A stretch of 64,000 nucleotides of DNA from Cenococcum geophilum 1.58 (Eukaryota > Ascomycota > Dothideomycetes > Gloniales > Gloniaceae). The translations under genes were made by a program, and so were the position numbers. Each line of letters opens with the position of its first letter. Positions within the stretch are counted from its first letter, which is position 1. Under the pieces are notes generated by a model that was given only the letters and a program-made list of their open reading frames with translations, was not told the DNA's origin and made no database searches. The stretch spans positions 1,331,971 through 1,395,970 of the forward strand of contig KV748223.1 in the NCBI GenBank assembly GCA_001692895.1, written 5' to 3'. Below are positions 12,535 through 24,428 of the stretch, one piece after another.

Positions 12535-14000
12535 ATGGCTACGCCTACTTTAAATAACTGGAAAGACTCCTTACCACCAAGGGTAGCTAAGCACACGAAA
12601 TTTATTAATAAAGACTGGGACGAATTCGCCTTTAATATAATAACTTATACCGTAAAACAAGTTAACGGCTTTCTTTTACACTATATTATATTCTACTAAA
12701 ATAGATGCTACGCCGACTCACAACTATAGGAGTATTTTGGGGAGGATTTTATAGGATAGACTACTAATACCTAGGCACTTAGCAACGTTAATATTATTTA
12801 GGATTTTTAAGACTTTCTCTATAGGAATGGGGTATATATTACTAAGAACGGTAACCTAATTACTAGTAATATTTAGGCCGTTATTACTAGTATAGATAAA
12901 CTAATATAGACAGAAGCTAAGATTATATGTTAACTATAGAAACCTAAAAACAACCTATATTCTTTAGAAGGCAACTTTAATTTATATTAAAACCCCTAGA
13001 ACGCTAACCCCCCACCTAAAGCTACTCCCCTACCTAGAGGTGCTCTCCTACTTAGAGTTGCTCTACCTCTACCTCCTCCACTTTAGCTAACCGGTAAGCC
13101 TTTACTATAAGAAGTCACAAATCTAATAAAGGTATATTTAGACAAAGAGAAGAAGTTTAGAGAAAAACTATATAATATGCTTAGAGTAAAACTATAGGTC
13201 TTCTATAACTGTTGTAATAAGGTTAAAATTTAACGCTACTAGTACCACTACGCTTTCTCTATTATGTTAAAGGGATAGGTAGTAATATTCTATTACGACC
13301 ATATTATAGGTAAAAACTATAGCTTTAATATAATGCTTTAGCTTACTAGAGCCTACTTTAAGACTAATAAGAATTATTAGCTTTATATATCTAAATAGCA
13401 GGAGACTATATTCTAAAGAGTTATCGCTTTTAACCTAATAAAGACTTATTTAGAGTGCCTTTAACTACTCTTTAATAAACTTTAGAAAATCTAACGTGGC
13501 TTTACTAAAACTTACTAAAATAAGAACAGCCTAAGGGACCAGGTTATCTTAGTATGCTATAGCGTTCCTAAGTGCAACTTAGCGCTATATAAACCTATAG
13601 ATATATTTAAAGGAGTATATACTAAGCTACGCTTTACTATAGGTACTATAATGCGAATATAAGAATTTTAATAGTTCTATACCAAAAACCCTACCCAACT
13701 AAGTATTCCTAACCAACATAATTATAACTAGACTAATTAAATATATAGTAGCTATAGTAGGGAATATAAAAGAGGGTATAATTAACGTTAACTATAAGGC
13801 AACTATGGAGGTCCCGGTAGAGGTTTATTTTAAAGTAATTGCTAAAAGAAGTACTACGTTTATAAGAAGCCAAATTACTAGTTAACTAGACACTCCCTTA
13901 ATAAGCGAAAAGAGGCATATAACAAGTTCCGTTAGAGTATAAGAAATATTAGAAATTATAAGGTTACTACGGCCTACTTTTAAAGCTTCCTAGTTTAATA
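12535..14000 (+). pseudogene. Copia gag of element H
   Basis: An intact ATG at 12535 opens MATPTLNNWKDSLPPRVAKH, a plausible start about 360 bp after the LTR. A capsid-like domain follows, with FYYDHIIGKNYSFN and TRAYFKTNKNYQLYIS, matching fungal Copia gag. A zinc knuckle lies at about 13846-13920 and reads KKYYVYKKPNYQLTRHSLN, where CYVCxKxxC is expected; each Cys has become Tyr. Stops are TAA/TAG. Gag and pol frames were not separated with certainty. Confidence 0.85.
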
Positions 14001-17000
14001 TAAAGGCGTAAAAGACCTTAAGGGTAAGGTTAATAAGACCGAACAGCTCCTTATAGATATAGAAATTAAGGACTACTTACCTAACCAATACTTTATTAAG
14101 TATGGTAAGGTAAATGGTATACAAACTGTTATTATTCTTAATAACTAATTTACGCTCCATTTTATTATAAAGTTAAATATCTTTAATAAGCCAAAGGAGA
14201 GCTTTGTGTTTTCCTTTAACAACAGATACTCGGCAAATATCTTCTATAGTATTATACCGGATACTAAAGCCGCAGGAGTATCTATAGTAGGAGAACCTTA
14301 AGTTTAAGCCCTTTAGTAGCTTAATAGCTCTGTTTAGATTAACTATTTAACGGCAGGCCAATATACGATTCGTTTTGGTAAAGGTACTACAATCTCTCTC
14401 AGCACAATTAGGGTTTAAACCCCCTTAGGGTACATTACTTTTCACGTTATTTCTATAAACACCCTATTTCTATTTTGTATTAAAGATATAAACAAACTAG
14501 GCGTTAAGCTTAATAACCTTAAGAATATACTCGTGTAGGGAGATAATTGGGTGCCTATTATACGTAAGTAAGGTTACCCTTAGCTGCTCCTTTAATAACT
14601 AGAAAAGAGTATTGCTTAAAGCTATTTAACTAAGTTAGAGTTACGCCAACTATACCGTCGTTTTAGTTACCTATTAGTTTACTAATTACTTAGGGTTCTT
14701 TAGCAAGTAGGCTATAAAGTTAAGGTTAAGGCAATTAAGCATCTTATAAAATACTACTACTACTACCAAATAAACTAGAGGTCCCCTGGCCGATTTAAGT
14801 TTACCCTTAAAGATAACTATAACTTTAACTTCTATATTATTGTTAATATTATATATCTTAGCGGTAAGCCAGTACTCTAAGTTATTAACTTCTTAACTTC
14901 CTTTTAAGCTGCACAATTCTTAAAGGATATATTAGCTAGGAATATATAGAATACCCTTTAGTTATACTAAATTAATGTCTACCTAGGACCCCCTAATTAA
15001 ATTGTCCATAATATAGGAAAGAACTTCTTATCTATAAAGTTCTAATAATAAATAAAGGCAATAGCAATTAAGGTTAAGGAAGTCCCTATTAAGGCATATA
15101 ATAGTATTAGAAAAGTAAAGCAATATTACGCGCCATTACGCCACGTATATAAGATTATCTCTTTAAAACTAAAGGATACTAGCGAAAAACTTACCTTATA
15201 AATAGCTGTTAAAGCTATTAATAATTCCGCTAGCCCGGATAGACTTATACCTATATTACTAGTCTTTAGCGCCTACCTACGAATAACTAATAATTCTTTA
15301 CTATCTCCCTCCGTTATATAATAAGCTAAAGCAATTTATAAGGCAATAAAGGAGGTGCAACGCCTCTATACTATACGTTAGGTTAATAACGTACTAGGAA
15401 TAAGAAATGGCCTAAATACCTTAACTACGCTCGATCTGCCACTTTAGTCTAAAGTACGCGTATAGCGTAAAAGGGGAGGATGGTTAGGCCTATATTAACT
15501 TATTATAATTAATAGTTAAACTTATACTATTTAGATGCCTTACGGACCTACCTAATTTTATTTAACTGTTATTAAGCCTTATTATAAAGATAACAATTTT
15601 AAGCCTTTATAGGATGCCCTAGAAGATGCCCTAGAAGAGAACCACAATTAATATACTCTAAAAGGTAACTACAATCCCGATATAATTATAGTAGATATAC
15701 CACAACTATAACGCGGTAAAGGTCGCCCAAAGGGATTATAAAATTGCTAACACCTTATTAATTTTAAAGAACAATTTGTTGCCGCTATTAAGAATAAAGT
15801 TAAGTTATTAATGGCCTTTATAACAGCTAAAGAGAAGGCTAACTTTAAGCTCGTAAAACAGCTCTAAAAGAAAGGTTATATTATAACCCTAGGAGCTCCT
15901 TTCCAAGCATCCAACAAGCAGGAGATCGACGGTCTTATCGCAAGAGGAGTCTTTAAATTTAAGAAATATAACCCTACTAAGTTTAATGGAGTTTGTATTT
16001 TTAAGTTAAAAATAGTTAATAAGATTAAGGGCAAAGCTACTAACGCCCTATTTAAGAAATTAAGGCTTATTATCTAAGGTTATAACAATAATAGTAAAGA
16101 GATAATTCTTATACAATCTCCTATAATTTAACGAGCTAGTTAGCAAGTTATTATTATATTAGCTCCCTCCTTAATAAAGAATAAAATAGCAGTTTATTTA
16201 TAAGATATTACTTAAGCCTACACCCAATTAGAGACGCACCTTTAGCGCTTAATATTGGCATACCTTCTGGAGTAAATTCGCCACCAGTATCCTAAAGACA
16301 CGATTATAGTTGTGCTTAAGCCATTATATAGAATTACAGAGGTAGGAACTTACTAGTAGGCTACCTATAGCAAGCACCATAAAGAGAAGCTTTTAATAAC
16401 TACTTCTATATTTAATCCCTACTTCCTTATTACAACTACGGGAACCCTATTTAGAATCGTCGGTATATAAACTAATAATATAATTATCTTAGGAGACGAC
16501 CAATTCTTAGCTCTTAAAGAGGATAAGCTAGTAAAGGCAAATCTTATAGCAAAGCTAAAGAAAAAGCTTAACTTAACAACACTATTACTCTTTAATAGAT
16601 GCATCCTCTCCCTAAATAAGGATTCCATTGCTTTGCGCTAGAAGGGTTAAGGTAAGAAGATCGACGTTATTAACGTTAATTCTCCAAAGTAAGGATATGT
16701 GGAGTAACGTGCTTACGAAGCTTATATTACTTCTATCTATTAACCTAAGGCTTTATTTAATCTCTCTATTACGGCTTAATACTAGAAACTAATTAAGAAT
16801 AATATCCTTACCCTAAATAAGCGTCTTTTCTAGCAAATAAACCATCTCAATTGGGGACTACTCTACGTGCCTATTAATCTTCTTACTACCAAGCTCTTTA
16901 TATTTGTTAATAGATTGTTTATAAATAATAAAGATTTTAGCTCCTAGTTAGGATATAAGATTATTATTGCGAACGAATTTACTAGAGAGAATAACTTTAT

Positions 17001-17450
17001 AATCTATAGCAATCTTATTTATTAGAGCTTAACTAAGAGCAAGCGCGTTACCTAAAGTGTTTTAGCGTTAGAGATATATAGAATAGTTGGCGGAGTTAAT
17101 ATAGTAATTGCAATTGGAACTACCCTAAAGATAATTATAGATCGACTTAAATTTCCTATTATCCCTACAATCGTGTGTACCGATTTATTTTCCCTCTATA
17201 AGTGTTTAGTTAAGCTCGGTATTATAAAGGAGAAGCGCCTTATAATTAATATTATAGCACTTCGGCAATCCTACGAGCGTTAAAAACTCTTTAAGATTTA
17301 ATAAATTAATAGCTAAGATAACCTGGTAGATGTAATGACGAAGGCGAACCCAAATAAGGCACTAGAGACGTTTATTAATACGAATACTCTATATATATAA
17401 GTTAAAGGTTAGGTTAAAAGGGAGTCCCTAAAAATTTCTTAGTTATATAA
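14001..17450 (+). pseudogene. Copia pol of element H: protease, integrase, RT, RNase H
   Basis: Protease: SIIPDTKAAGVSIVGEPQ near 14250-14305, with the Gly of DTG changed to Lys. Pre-integrase finger: RQLYRRFSYLL near 14645, and a later Tyr-rich stretch at 14750 where Cys residues stood. Integrase: SPGRFKFTLKDNYNF and YLGPPNQIVHNIGKNF. RT: PLYRITEVGTYQQATYS near 16325 and GIQTNNIIILGDD near 16465, with catalytic DD now NN. RNase H: ALEIYRIVGGVNIV, VCTDLFSLYKCLVKLG and DNLVDVMTKANPNKALE near 17320-17370. The frame is nearly continuous apart from Gln stops. Confidence 0.92.
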
Positions 17451-17782
17451 GGTCTTAAGATATCTAGGAACTTTAACCGGCAATCAAAGTTGTCTAATTA
17501 GTTAGATTTTGCAGACCCTAACTTAAACCAGCCAATTAGGATTTTCTATCCCTAGGATAGAAAATTGCTATTGGCTCGCTTACCGCTAGCGCCTTAGCGG
17601 CCCTACTAATAAGATACCTACCCATAACTTATAAGNAAGAAAGNACNANNTNCTAANAGGCAAATTTTGGGANAGCGAGACTTANATTATAATNGNAATA
17701 GTAAGTAAGGAGGATTAATTTTTATTCCGCTAGTTAAGCGGTATATATATATAGATGGCAACTATAAAAGAAAAGTTGCTAG
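17451..17782 (+). other. 3' untranslated region of H with three hairpins and N bases
   Basis: Three inverted repeats follow pol. At 17469-17491 is a decayed 23-bp palindrome, intact in element G. At 17541-17565 are perfect 11-bp arms (attttctatcc / ggatagaaaat) around cta. At about 17581-17600 is ccgcta / tagcgg with a short loop. They may act in 3' end formation or RNA packaging; this is inference. N bases occur between 17636 and 17696. Confidence 0.7.
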
Positions 17783-17998
17783 TGTTAGGAATAAAGGTAA
17801 ATGGTTACTATATAAGGTATATTGCCGTCATATATAGCAAGTTGCCGTTACGTGCGGCAAGTTGCCATTACGTGCCGCCGCGGTACTAGCGTAGTAAGGA
17901 ACCTTAAGTTCCTCACCCCTTTCTTTAAGAAGAACATAGAACAATTATTATACTATTTACGAACCGTAGCTACGTAATATCCCCTTATATAACCAACA
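17783..17998 (+). repeat. 3' LTR of element H
   Basis: This 216-bp direct copy of 11983-12178 begins tgttaggaataaagg and ends ataaccaaca. It is followed by the second TSD copy ggcac. Base differences from the 5' LTR are mainly transitions, as RIP gives; the length difference is one extra copy of a short internal unit. Confidence 0.94.
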
Positions 17999-19350
17999 GG
18001 CACGTTATTATTTAAGGCGAATTATAGATACGAGCCAAGGACATCGCTATCGCCACGTTAAGCAAAAAAGATAAGTAGTATAGCTAGGTAGAGAATGGAG
18101 ACTTTAATAAATCTTTATAAAAACCTTATAGAAACAGCTAAGATAGTATAATAACAAATAAAGAAATACTATAACGCTAAGAGATCTAAGGGACTAGATC
18201 TTAAGGAGGGAGATAAAGTATAGCTACTATACAAAAATTTTAAAAGTTGACGACTAAGTAAGATGTTAGACTATGTTAGACTAAGACCTTTTAAAATTAT
18301 ATAGAGAATTTCACCGGTTATATTTAAGTTGAACCTACTAGCTAAAATAAAGATCTACCCTATATAATATATTGTAATGCTAGAACCAGTATACGGGAAT
18401 ATTAAGCTATTAATCTATAAGGCAGATATATATAGAGGAGAGAAAGAAGACAAATAGTAAGTTTTAAAGATCGTTAGTTATAAGGATATTAACGATAAAA
18501 TATAGTATAAGGTTAAGTAGATAGGCTATAATAAGACTACCTAGAAACTACTAGAAAATTTAAGGAACGCTATAAGAAAGGTATAAGAGTATTAGAAGAA
18601 AATAGGTTAGGTAATATTAATAAAGAAGAATTACCAAAAAATAAGTCACCTAAGGGGGACCTAGAAAGAGCGACTACTAAACTACTTAGAGTTATTCCCT
18701 TTACTATAGGAAGAGAGTTAGTTCTCTTATTACTAAGTTCTTATAGACCTTATTTTATAAGCTTCTACTCCTTAAAATAAACCTTTTTATAAACCTTCTT
18801 AAGACGGATTAACTAAGTAGATACCGCAAGACGAGACTTAAGGGCCCATTGCTAAGCATTAGTAGCCTCCTATTCTACGTCCTAGAAGCAATATAACTCT
18901 ACTAAAGTAATAGATAGTTTATTATCTAGCCGTATAGTAGCAGATTAAATATAAAACCCTAAGATAAATTAACTAGGGAACTAGACGACTATTAAGAGTA
19001 ATAAGTTGCGTATATTTAGTATTAGAAATAGAGCAAATATTATAGGATAAATAAATATTTACTCTAGTGCACTCTAAATAAGAGGATGGTTGCTAAGATA
19101 AAGGACTTGCTAGTATAACGTAAACTAATCCCTCTTTCGTATAATAAGAATACGGAGATAATATAATCTTACTAAGAGATAATATTACGGCAATAGTGCG
19201 GACACGACAAGCAGTTAAGGAAGAAGAAATTACTTTAGGTATAATAAGTAACGATATTAACCAAATTAATTAGGCGGATATTATACCTCTAGTAAACGAC
19301 TTAGAGATACTAGGAATCTTTAAGAATAAAGATAAAGAGGAGGGAGATAG
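17999..19350 (+). pseudogene. Gypsy pol of element D, part 2: integrase end, chromodomain, C-terminal extension
   Basis: The frame resumes after H with GTLLFKANYRYEPR, in phase with part 1 once one TSD copy is removed. An SH3-like integrase tail (RSKGLDLKEGDKVQLLYKN) leads to a chromodomain at about 18435-18580: VLKIVSYKDI, then YKVKQIGYNKTTQKLLENL, where aromatic and Trp positions are partly lost. The same frame continues about 250 codons, with only TAA/TAG, into the 3' LTR. This extension is conserved in E (HSKQE and ISNDINQIN blocks). Its role is unknown. Confidence 0.82.
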
Positions 19351-19776
19351 TGTTATAGACGCTTTAAGTATAATGTTATAACTACTTAGAGAAGAGTTAG
19401 AAGAAGCTAGTTAGTTAATAAGAGTATAGTCTAGAATAGATCTAGTAGAACTATATAATAAGGAATAATAACTAAGGTTATATAATGTAATTTATATAAT
19501 CTATAGGATCTATATAATCCGTAACAGAGTAGATAAAGCGTACGTATATTATATATAAGGAGGATTTTATAGGAGTACGGTTGTGTATTTAAGGACCCTT
19601 AGTCCCTACCTAGATAATTCCTTCCTTATAATAATTCTTAGAATATAATTAGAGTTAATCTATTAGGCAACCACTTTACCAGTTATTATTACGTTATTAA
19701 CTTTAATTTGCATTACCTACACACCTAGCCCATTAACGAGCCTATTATAGTACTTACTATAAGGTTCCGTTACATT
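19351..19776 (+). repeat. 3' LTR of element D
   Basis: Starts tgttatagacgc and ends ggttccgttaca, 426 bp. A purine-rich tract (aaagaggagggagatag) lies directly before it and is a good candidate for the plus-strand primer site. The pol frame runs into its first 130-150 bp. Followed by TSD tttct. Confidence 0.94.
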
Positions 19777-22167
19777 TCTACTATAATTAGGCTAGTCCCG
19801 TTACGGGGGGTTATATAGCGTAGTAGTTTCTATTAGAGCATATATAGGGTTTATATTAGGCCGCTAAATATTATAAAGGATAAGAAGGGACGTTATAAGT
19901 ATGCCTATAAAAAATAAGGGTTAGTAGCCTATTATAGGTAGAGAAACATAGGTTATATAGTTGCTTACCTTTAGCGGTATATTTAAGGCATTAAAAACAT
20001 TACTACTAAATCCTCGCTAATAAAAATGGTAAAGCCTAAGCATTAGGGTGTTAAATGTTTAAGGCTTATTTAAAATGCCAAGCATTTTAATATCCGTGCG
20101 TGTTGGTGAATTAGTATACCTAGTGCGTAAAATATAAATAGGCTAATAAGCCTACCCCTCTAAACTGCCCTACTACTTAGACAATTTTACTTATAGTAAG
20201 CTTGTAAAATTAGATATAGTAATATAAAAAATAAGTAAGTATAAAACTCTAATAAAGGATTACCGGAATAGGATATATATAGTATTTGTAATTAATAAGT
20301 CGTATATAAACCTCGTATAATTTAGCCTAAAGGAGACAATATAGAAGATTTAGAAGACTACGCTAACCAAAACTATACCTATTATTACCTTAACAGATAC
20401 TATAGAAAGTAATAAAGCGTATAAGCTTACGAAAATAGTATATTTAACATAGTTTACTTTAGTATAGTAACTCTAGCGGCTAACGCAAATAAGGAATTTA
20501 AGTTAAAGATATTAGATATACTACTAAAGTTAGGAGTTAAAGCAGTTAATATAAACTCTTTATATATAGGCCCAATAGTCTATTTTACGGGACGACGCAT
20601 TTTAATATAATATCTAAATAATTTAGTAGTATATACGTTAGCTTTTGGCCCTTATTAGGACTCCTAAGTCCTACTTAGTTATACTATCCCGTATTTAGAG
20701 AGTAGGTAGAGCTATTACTAGGCTAGTTTATAATGGGTAGAATAGAACGGGAGTAGAAATAGTATTAGTGTAATAATTACGGTGCCGATTATTAGCTAAG
20801 CTTAAACTACTAGTTCTGCTTAATAAGGGATACTATTAAACTATTATTATACCGCGTTAAAAACCTAAAACTAGGGTATATAACGATATAAGAGTTTTAG
20901 AAGAAATTTATTAATATATATAAGTAGAATTTATAGCAACCGCACTATTAAAGGACTTATTATATACCTATTATGCAGAGCTATAGCTTATTTATTCGCT
21001 GTCGCTAATTACTAGTAGCGTATTATTACTGATTTAGTCTCTATATACTTATTACACCTTATTATAGCTTATCTATTCGCTGTTACTAATTCTTAGTAGT
21101 ATATTACCGTCAATTTAGTCTCCATATATCTATTACGCCTTATTATAGCTTATCTATTTACTGTTTCTAATTACTAGTAGTGTATTACCGTTAATTTAGT
21201 CTCTAGATACCTATTACGCCTTATTATAGCTTATTTATTTACTATTACTACTAACGTCTATAGAACTAGAGCCGCTAGGGTTTCCATTTAAACACGCTAT
21301 ACTATTTATATTTAGGTATCTTTACATAAGGTTGCCGTAGGTATTAAAAGGGGTAAGGAAATCTTATAATAAGCGTTTTTAACTAAGGTATAGTATAAGG
21401 GATTCGCCCGCCGGCTTAAAGGCTTAAGGATATTGTTTAATAAATTATAGAGAAGATATTCTATAGCCTATAATAAATTAGAGATACTACTATTTAGAAG
21501 TATAACTCTACTCTTATATATCTACATGCTATTCATTAAGGCCGTTATTAGTAGCTAAAGAGGGTATAATATTATTAGATCTACGTGTTAGTAATTATAC
21601 GCTAATATAGGATCTTTATATTTAGTAACTTCTATATAGGGGCGTTTATAAGGGGAGGATATTCGCTTTTTTAGGCTTAGCTAGGGCGGTTAGTAGTGCT
21701 AAAATATATTAGTCTAAAAGAAAGTATCTAACTAAAATAAAGCTCTTAATACTATCCTATCTAAACTAAATATCTTTATACAATTTTAAATATTATAAAA
21801 TAAGACCGGTGCCGTAAAGCTATAAGAAAATTGTTAATATTAGGTAAATTTAATCTCTAGGAAGCGTTATAGGTAAAGGCTAAAAGAACTAATAGCCCTA
21901 CCCCTTTAGGCCTTTATATAATATAAAGCTTAATTTTATATCTAATAGCTAAAGCCGCTTTAGTAATATTGTAATATCCTATACTTCTTATAAATAATAT
22001 AATATAGCTAACTCTCTTTATAGAAGCGGCTTAACTTTTAACTAAACTTTTAATCCCTAACGCACCTATAGACTTTAATTACTATTTCTTAAAAGAATCC
22101 GCAAGCGTTTATTAGCTAAAAAGTTTTTAAAAAATAGCGTTATTTAATAAATTATTATTAGTAGTAA
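19777..22167. other. Unassigned RIP-altered DNA between D and E
   Basis: This is older sequence into which D and E inserted: it continues leftward at 5786 and rightward at 53222 once they are removed. Frames on the plus strand are open except for TAA/TAG over about 19790-20480, but I recognise no domain and cannot tell coding from chance in such DNA. It holds an 81-bp tandem repeat and a short inverted pair, aagccgct/agcggctt, near 21950-22035. Confidence 0.45.
20982..21251. repeat. 81-bp tandem repeat, three and a third copies
   Basis: Units start at 20982, 21063, 21144 and 21225, each opening with tatagctta and exactly 81 bp apart. Differences are mostly transitions. 81 is a multiple of three, so a repeated 27-residue protein segment is possible, but nothing shows it is translated. 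Confidence 0.88.
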
Positions 22168-22591
22168 TATAACAGAACCTTATAGCAAGTACTATAATAG
22201 GTTCTATTAATGGGCTAGGTATATAGGTGATATAAATTAAAGTTAACAACGAATAATAACTGGTGGAGTGGTTGCCTAATAGATTAACTCCAATTATATT
22301 CTAAAAATCACTATAAGGAAGGAACTATCTAGGTAGGGACTAAGGGTCCTTAAATACACAACCGTACTCCTATAAAATCCTTCTTATACGTAATATATGT
22401 ACGCTCTATCTACTCTATCACGGATTATATAGATCCTATAGATTATATAGATCATATTATATAACCTTAGTTACTATTCCTTATTATATAGCTCTACCAA
22501 ATCCATTCTAGACCGTGCTCTTATTAACTAACTAGCTTCTTTTAACTCCTCTCCTAGTAGTTATAATATTGTACTTAAAGCATCTATAACA
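22168..22591 (-). repeat. 3' LTR of element E
   Basis: A 424-bp reverse-oriented LTR of the D/E family, outer end tataacagaacc (ancestrally tgtaacgg), inner end ...catctataaca. The polypurine tract in minus sense (gataaagagaagggagatg) adjoins it at 22592-22611. Outer flank is TSD agtaa. Confidence 0.94.
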
Positions 22592-24153
22592 CCATCTCCC
22601 TTCTCTTTATCTTCGTCCTTAAAGATTCCTAGTATCTCTAAGTTATTTACTAGAGGTATAATATCCGTCTAATTAATTTGGTTAATATCGTTACTTATAA
22701 TACCTAAAGCAATTTCTTCTTCTTTAACCCTTTGTCGTGCGCGTACAATTGCCTCTATACTATTACTAGGTGAAATAATGCCGTCTCCATGTTCTCGTTA
22801 TGCGAAAAAGGGGTTAGTTTATATTACGCTGGCGAGTCCTTTATCTCGGCAACTATTCTCTTATTTAGAGTGCACTAAAGCAAATATTCAATTATCTTAT
22901 AATATTCGCTCTATTTCTAACGCTAAATATACACGCCCTATAACTCTTAATAGTCTTTAAGTTCCCTAAGTAATCTATTATAGGGTCTTGCGTTTAATTT
23001 GCTACTACAAAGCTTAATAATAAGCTCTTAGTTACGCTAGCAGAACTTCATTGTTCTTAGGACGCTAAGAAAGAGGCCACCAATACTTAACAACGGGCCC
23101 TCGAGTCTCGTCTTGCTACGTCTACTTAGTTAATTCGTCTTAAGAAAGTACATAAGAAGGTCTATTTTAAGGAGTAGAAACTTATAGAACAAGGTCTATA
23201 GGAACTTAGTAATAAGAGAACTAACTCTCTTCCTATAATAAAGGGAACAACTCTAAGTAGTTTAGTAGTCGCTCTTCCTAGGTCCCCCTTAGGTAACTTA
23301 TTCTTTAGCAATCCTTCCTTATTAATATTGCCTAACCTATTTTCTTCTAATACTCCTATACCTTTCTTATAGCATTCTTTAGATTTTCTAGTAGCTCCTA
23401 GGTAGTCTTATTATAGCCTATCCACTTAACCTTATACTATATTTTATTATCGATATCCTTATAATTAATAATCTTTAAAACTTACTATTTATCCTCTTCT
23501 TATCCTCTATACGTATCTGCTTTATAGGCTAATAGTTTAATATTCCCGTATGCTAGCTCTAGTATTACAATATACTATATAGGGTAGATTTTTATCTTAG
23601 CTAGTAGGTTTAACTTAAATATAACTAGTAAAATTCTCTATGTAATTTTAAAAGGTCCTAGTCTAATATAGTCTAACTTCTTACTTAGTTATTAACTCTT
23701 AAAATTTTTATATAGTAGCTATACTTTATCTCCCTCCTTAAGATCTAGTCCCTTAGATCTCTTAGCGTTATAGTATTTTTTTATTCTTTGCTATATTACC
23801 TTAGCTATTTTTATAAGGTTTATATAAAGATTTATTAAAGTCTCTATTCTTTAATTAGCTCTACTACTTATCTTCTTCGCTTAATATAGCAATAGTAATG
23901 TCTTTAGCTTATATCCGTAATTCGCCTTAAATAGTAATATACCCATTCCTTTTTATAGTGTTGCATTATATACAAACTATATAACTAGTAATAACGATAC
24001 CTAATTATTCTATACGTAATTAATATAATACTTTAGATACTGCTCTAGTATCTAATTTAATCTTTCTATTTAACTGTCTGTCTGCGGGTAATATACGGTA
24101 GAAGTTACTACTTAAACTCCTTATTCCGCTAAAAATACTTCCTAAAATACTAC
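22592..24153 (-). pseudogene. Gypsy pol of element E, part 3: integrase end, chromodomain, C-terminal extension
   Basis: Minus strand, matching D 17999-19350 plus the integrase C-terminal region. The extension keeps blocks seen in D: IFALVHSKQE, REHGDGIISPSNS, ISNDINQIN and LEILGIF. They are better preserved here, for example AIVRARQRVKEEE. The frame reaches the 3' LTR as in D. It ends at 24153, where F1 was inserted; the next upstream piece is 36790-37131. Confidence 0.85.
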
Positions 24154-24405
24154 TGTAGTGGGGTAAAATAGGCCACTACTTAGTGCCTTAGCATTTTCCT
24201 GTATATATCAAGCCTTTGGCTTCTCTCCTTCTCTCTATCACAACCTACCGGGAATACATTCTTTCCTTTCTTCTTACTAACTGCTTTCCTACTAATTGAT
24301 TATGACTGACGACCGACTGACCGACCGACTGACCGACTGACCGACCGACCGACAGATAGACGGCACTATGACTTTCCCATCTGAGAGTGGTCGTACCCTC
24401 CTACA
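24154..24405 (+). repeat. 5' LTR of F1
   Basis: This 252-bp LTR runs tgtagtggggtaaaa...cctcctaca. Near its start gtagtgg and ccactac form a short hairpin (24155-24179). An inner stretch at about 24300-24355 is a gactgaccgacc-type microsatellite whose length differs among the four family LTRs. Confidence 0.93.
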
Positions 24406-24411
24406 TATTTT

Positions 24412-24428
24412 ATGGCATTCCACGTAGG
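24412..24428 (+). promoter_or_regulatory. Candidate primer-binding site of F1
   Basis: Seven bases after the LTR comes tggcattccacgtaggg. TGG at the start would pair with a tRNA 3' CCA end, and tggcattcca is kept in F2 (37377 on). The tRNA was not identified. Confidence 0.5.

Larger units (their letters stand above)
11983..17998 (+). mobile_element. Copia LTR retrotransposon H, inserted in integrase of D
   Basis: Full-length 6016-bp element with LTRs at 11983-12178 and 17783-17998 and a perfect 5-bp TSD ggcac (11978-11982 and 17999-18003). Element E has the undisturbed site (reverse complement around 23940-23960). Domain order gag, protease, integrase, RT, RNase H is Copia. RIP has replaced catalytic residues and added stops. 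A cluster of N bases lies at 17636-17696 in its 3' untranslated region. Confidence 0.95.
5787..19776 (+). mobile_element. Gypsy chromovirus D, full length, interrupted by Copia H
   Basis: Two direct LTRs (5787-6210 and 19351-19776) bound the element, with a perfect 5-bp TSD tttct (5782-5786 and 19777-19781). Inside, in order: gag with zinc knuckle, a long linker, protease, RT, RNase H, integrase, chromodomain and a C-terminal extension. Copia H sits in the integrase C-terminal region. Without H and one TSD copy the element is 7969 bp, against 7971 bp for the second copy, E. All catalytic sites seen are damaged, so it is inactive. Confidence 0.95.
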
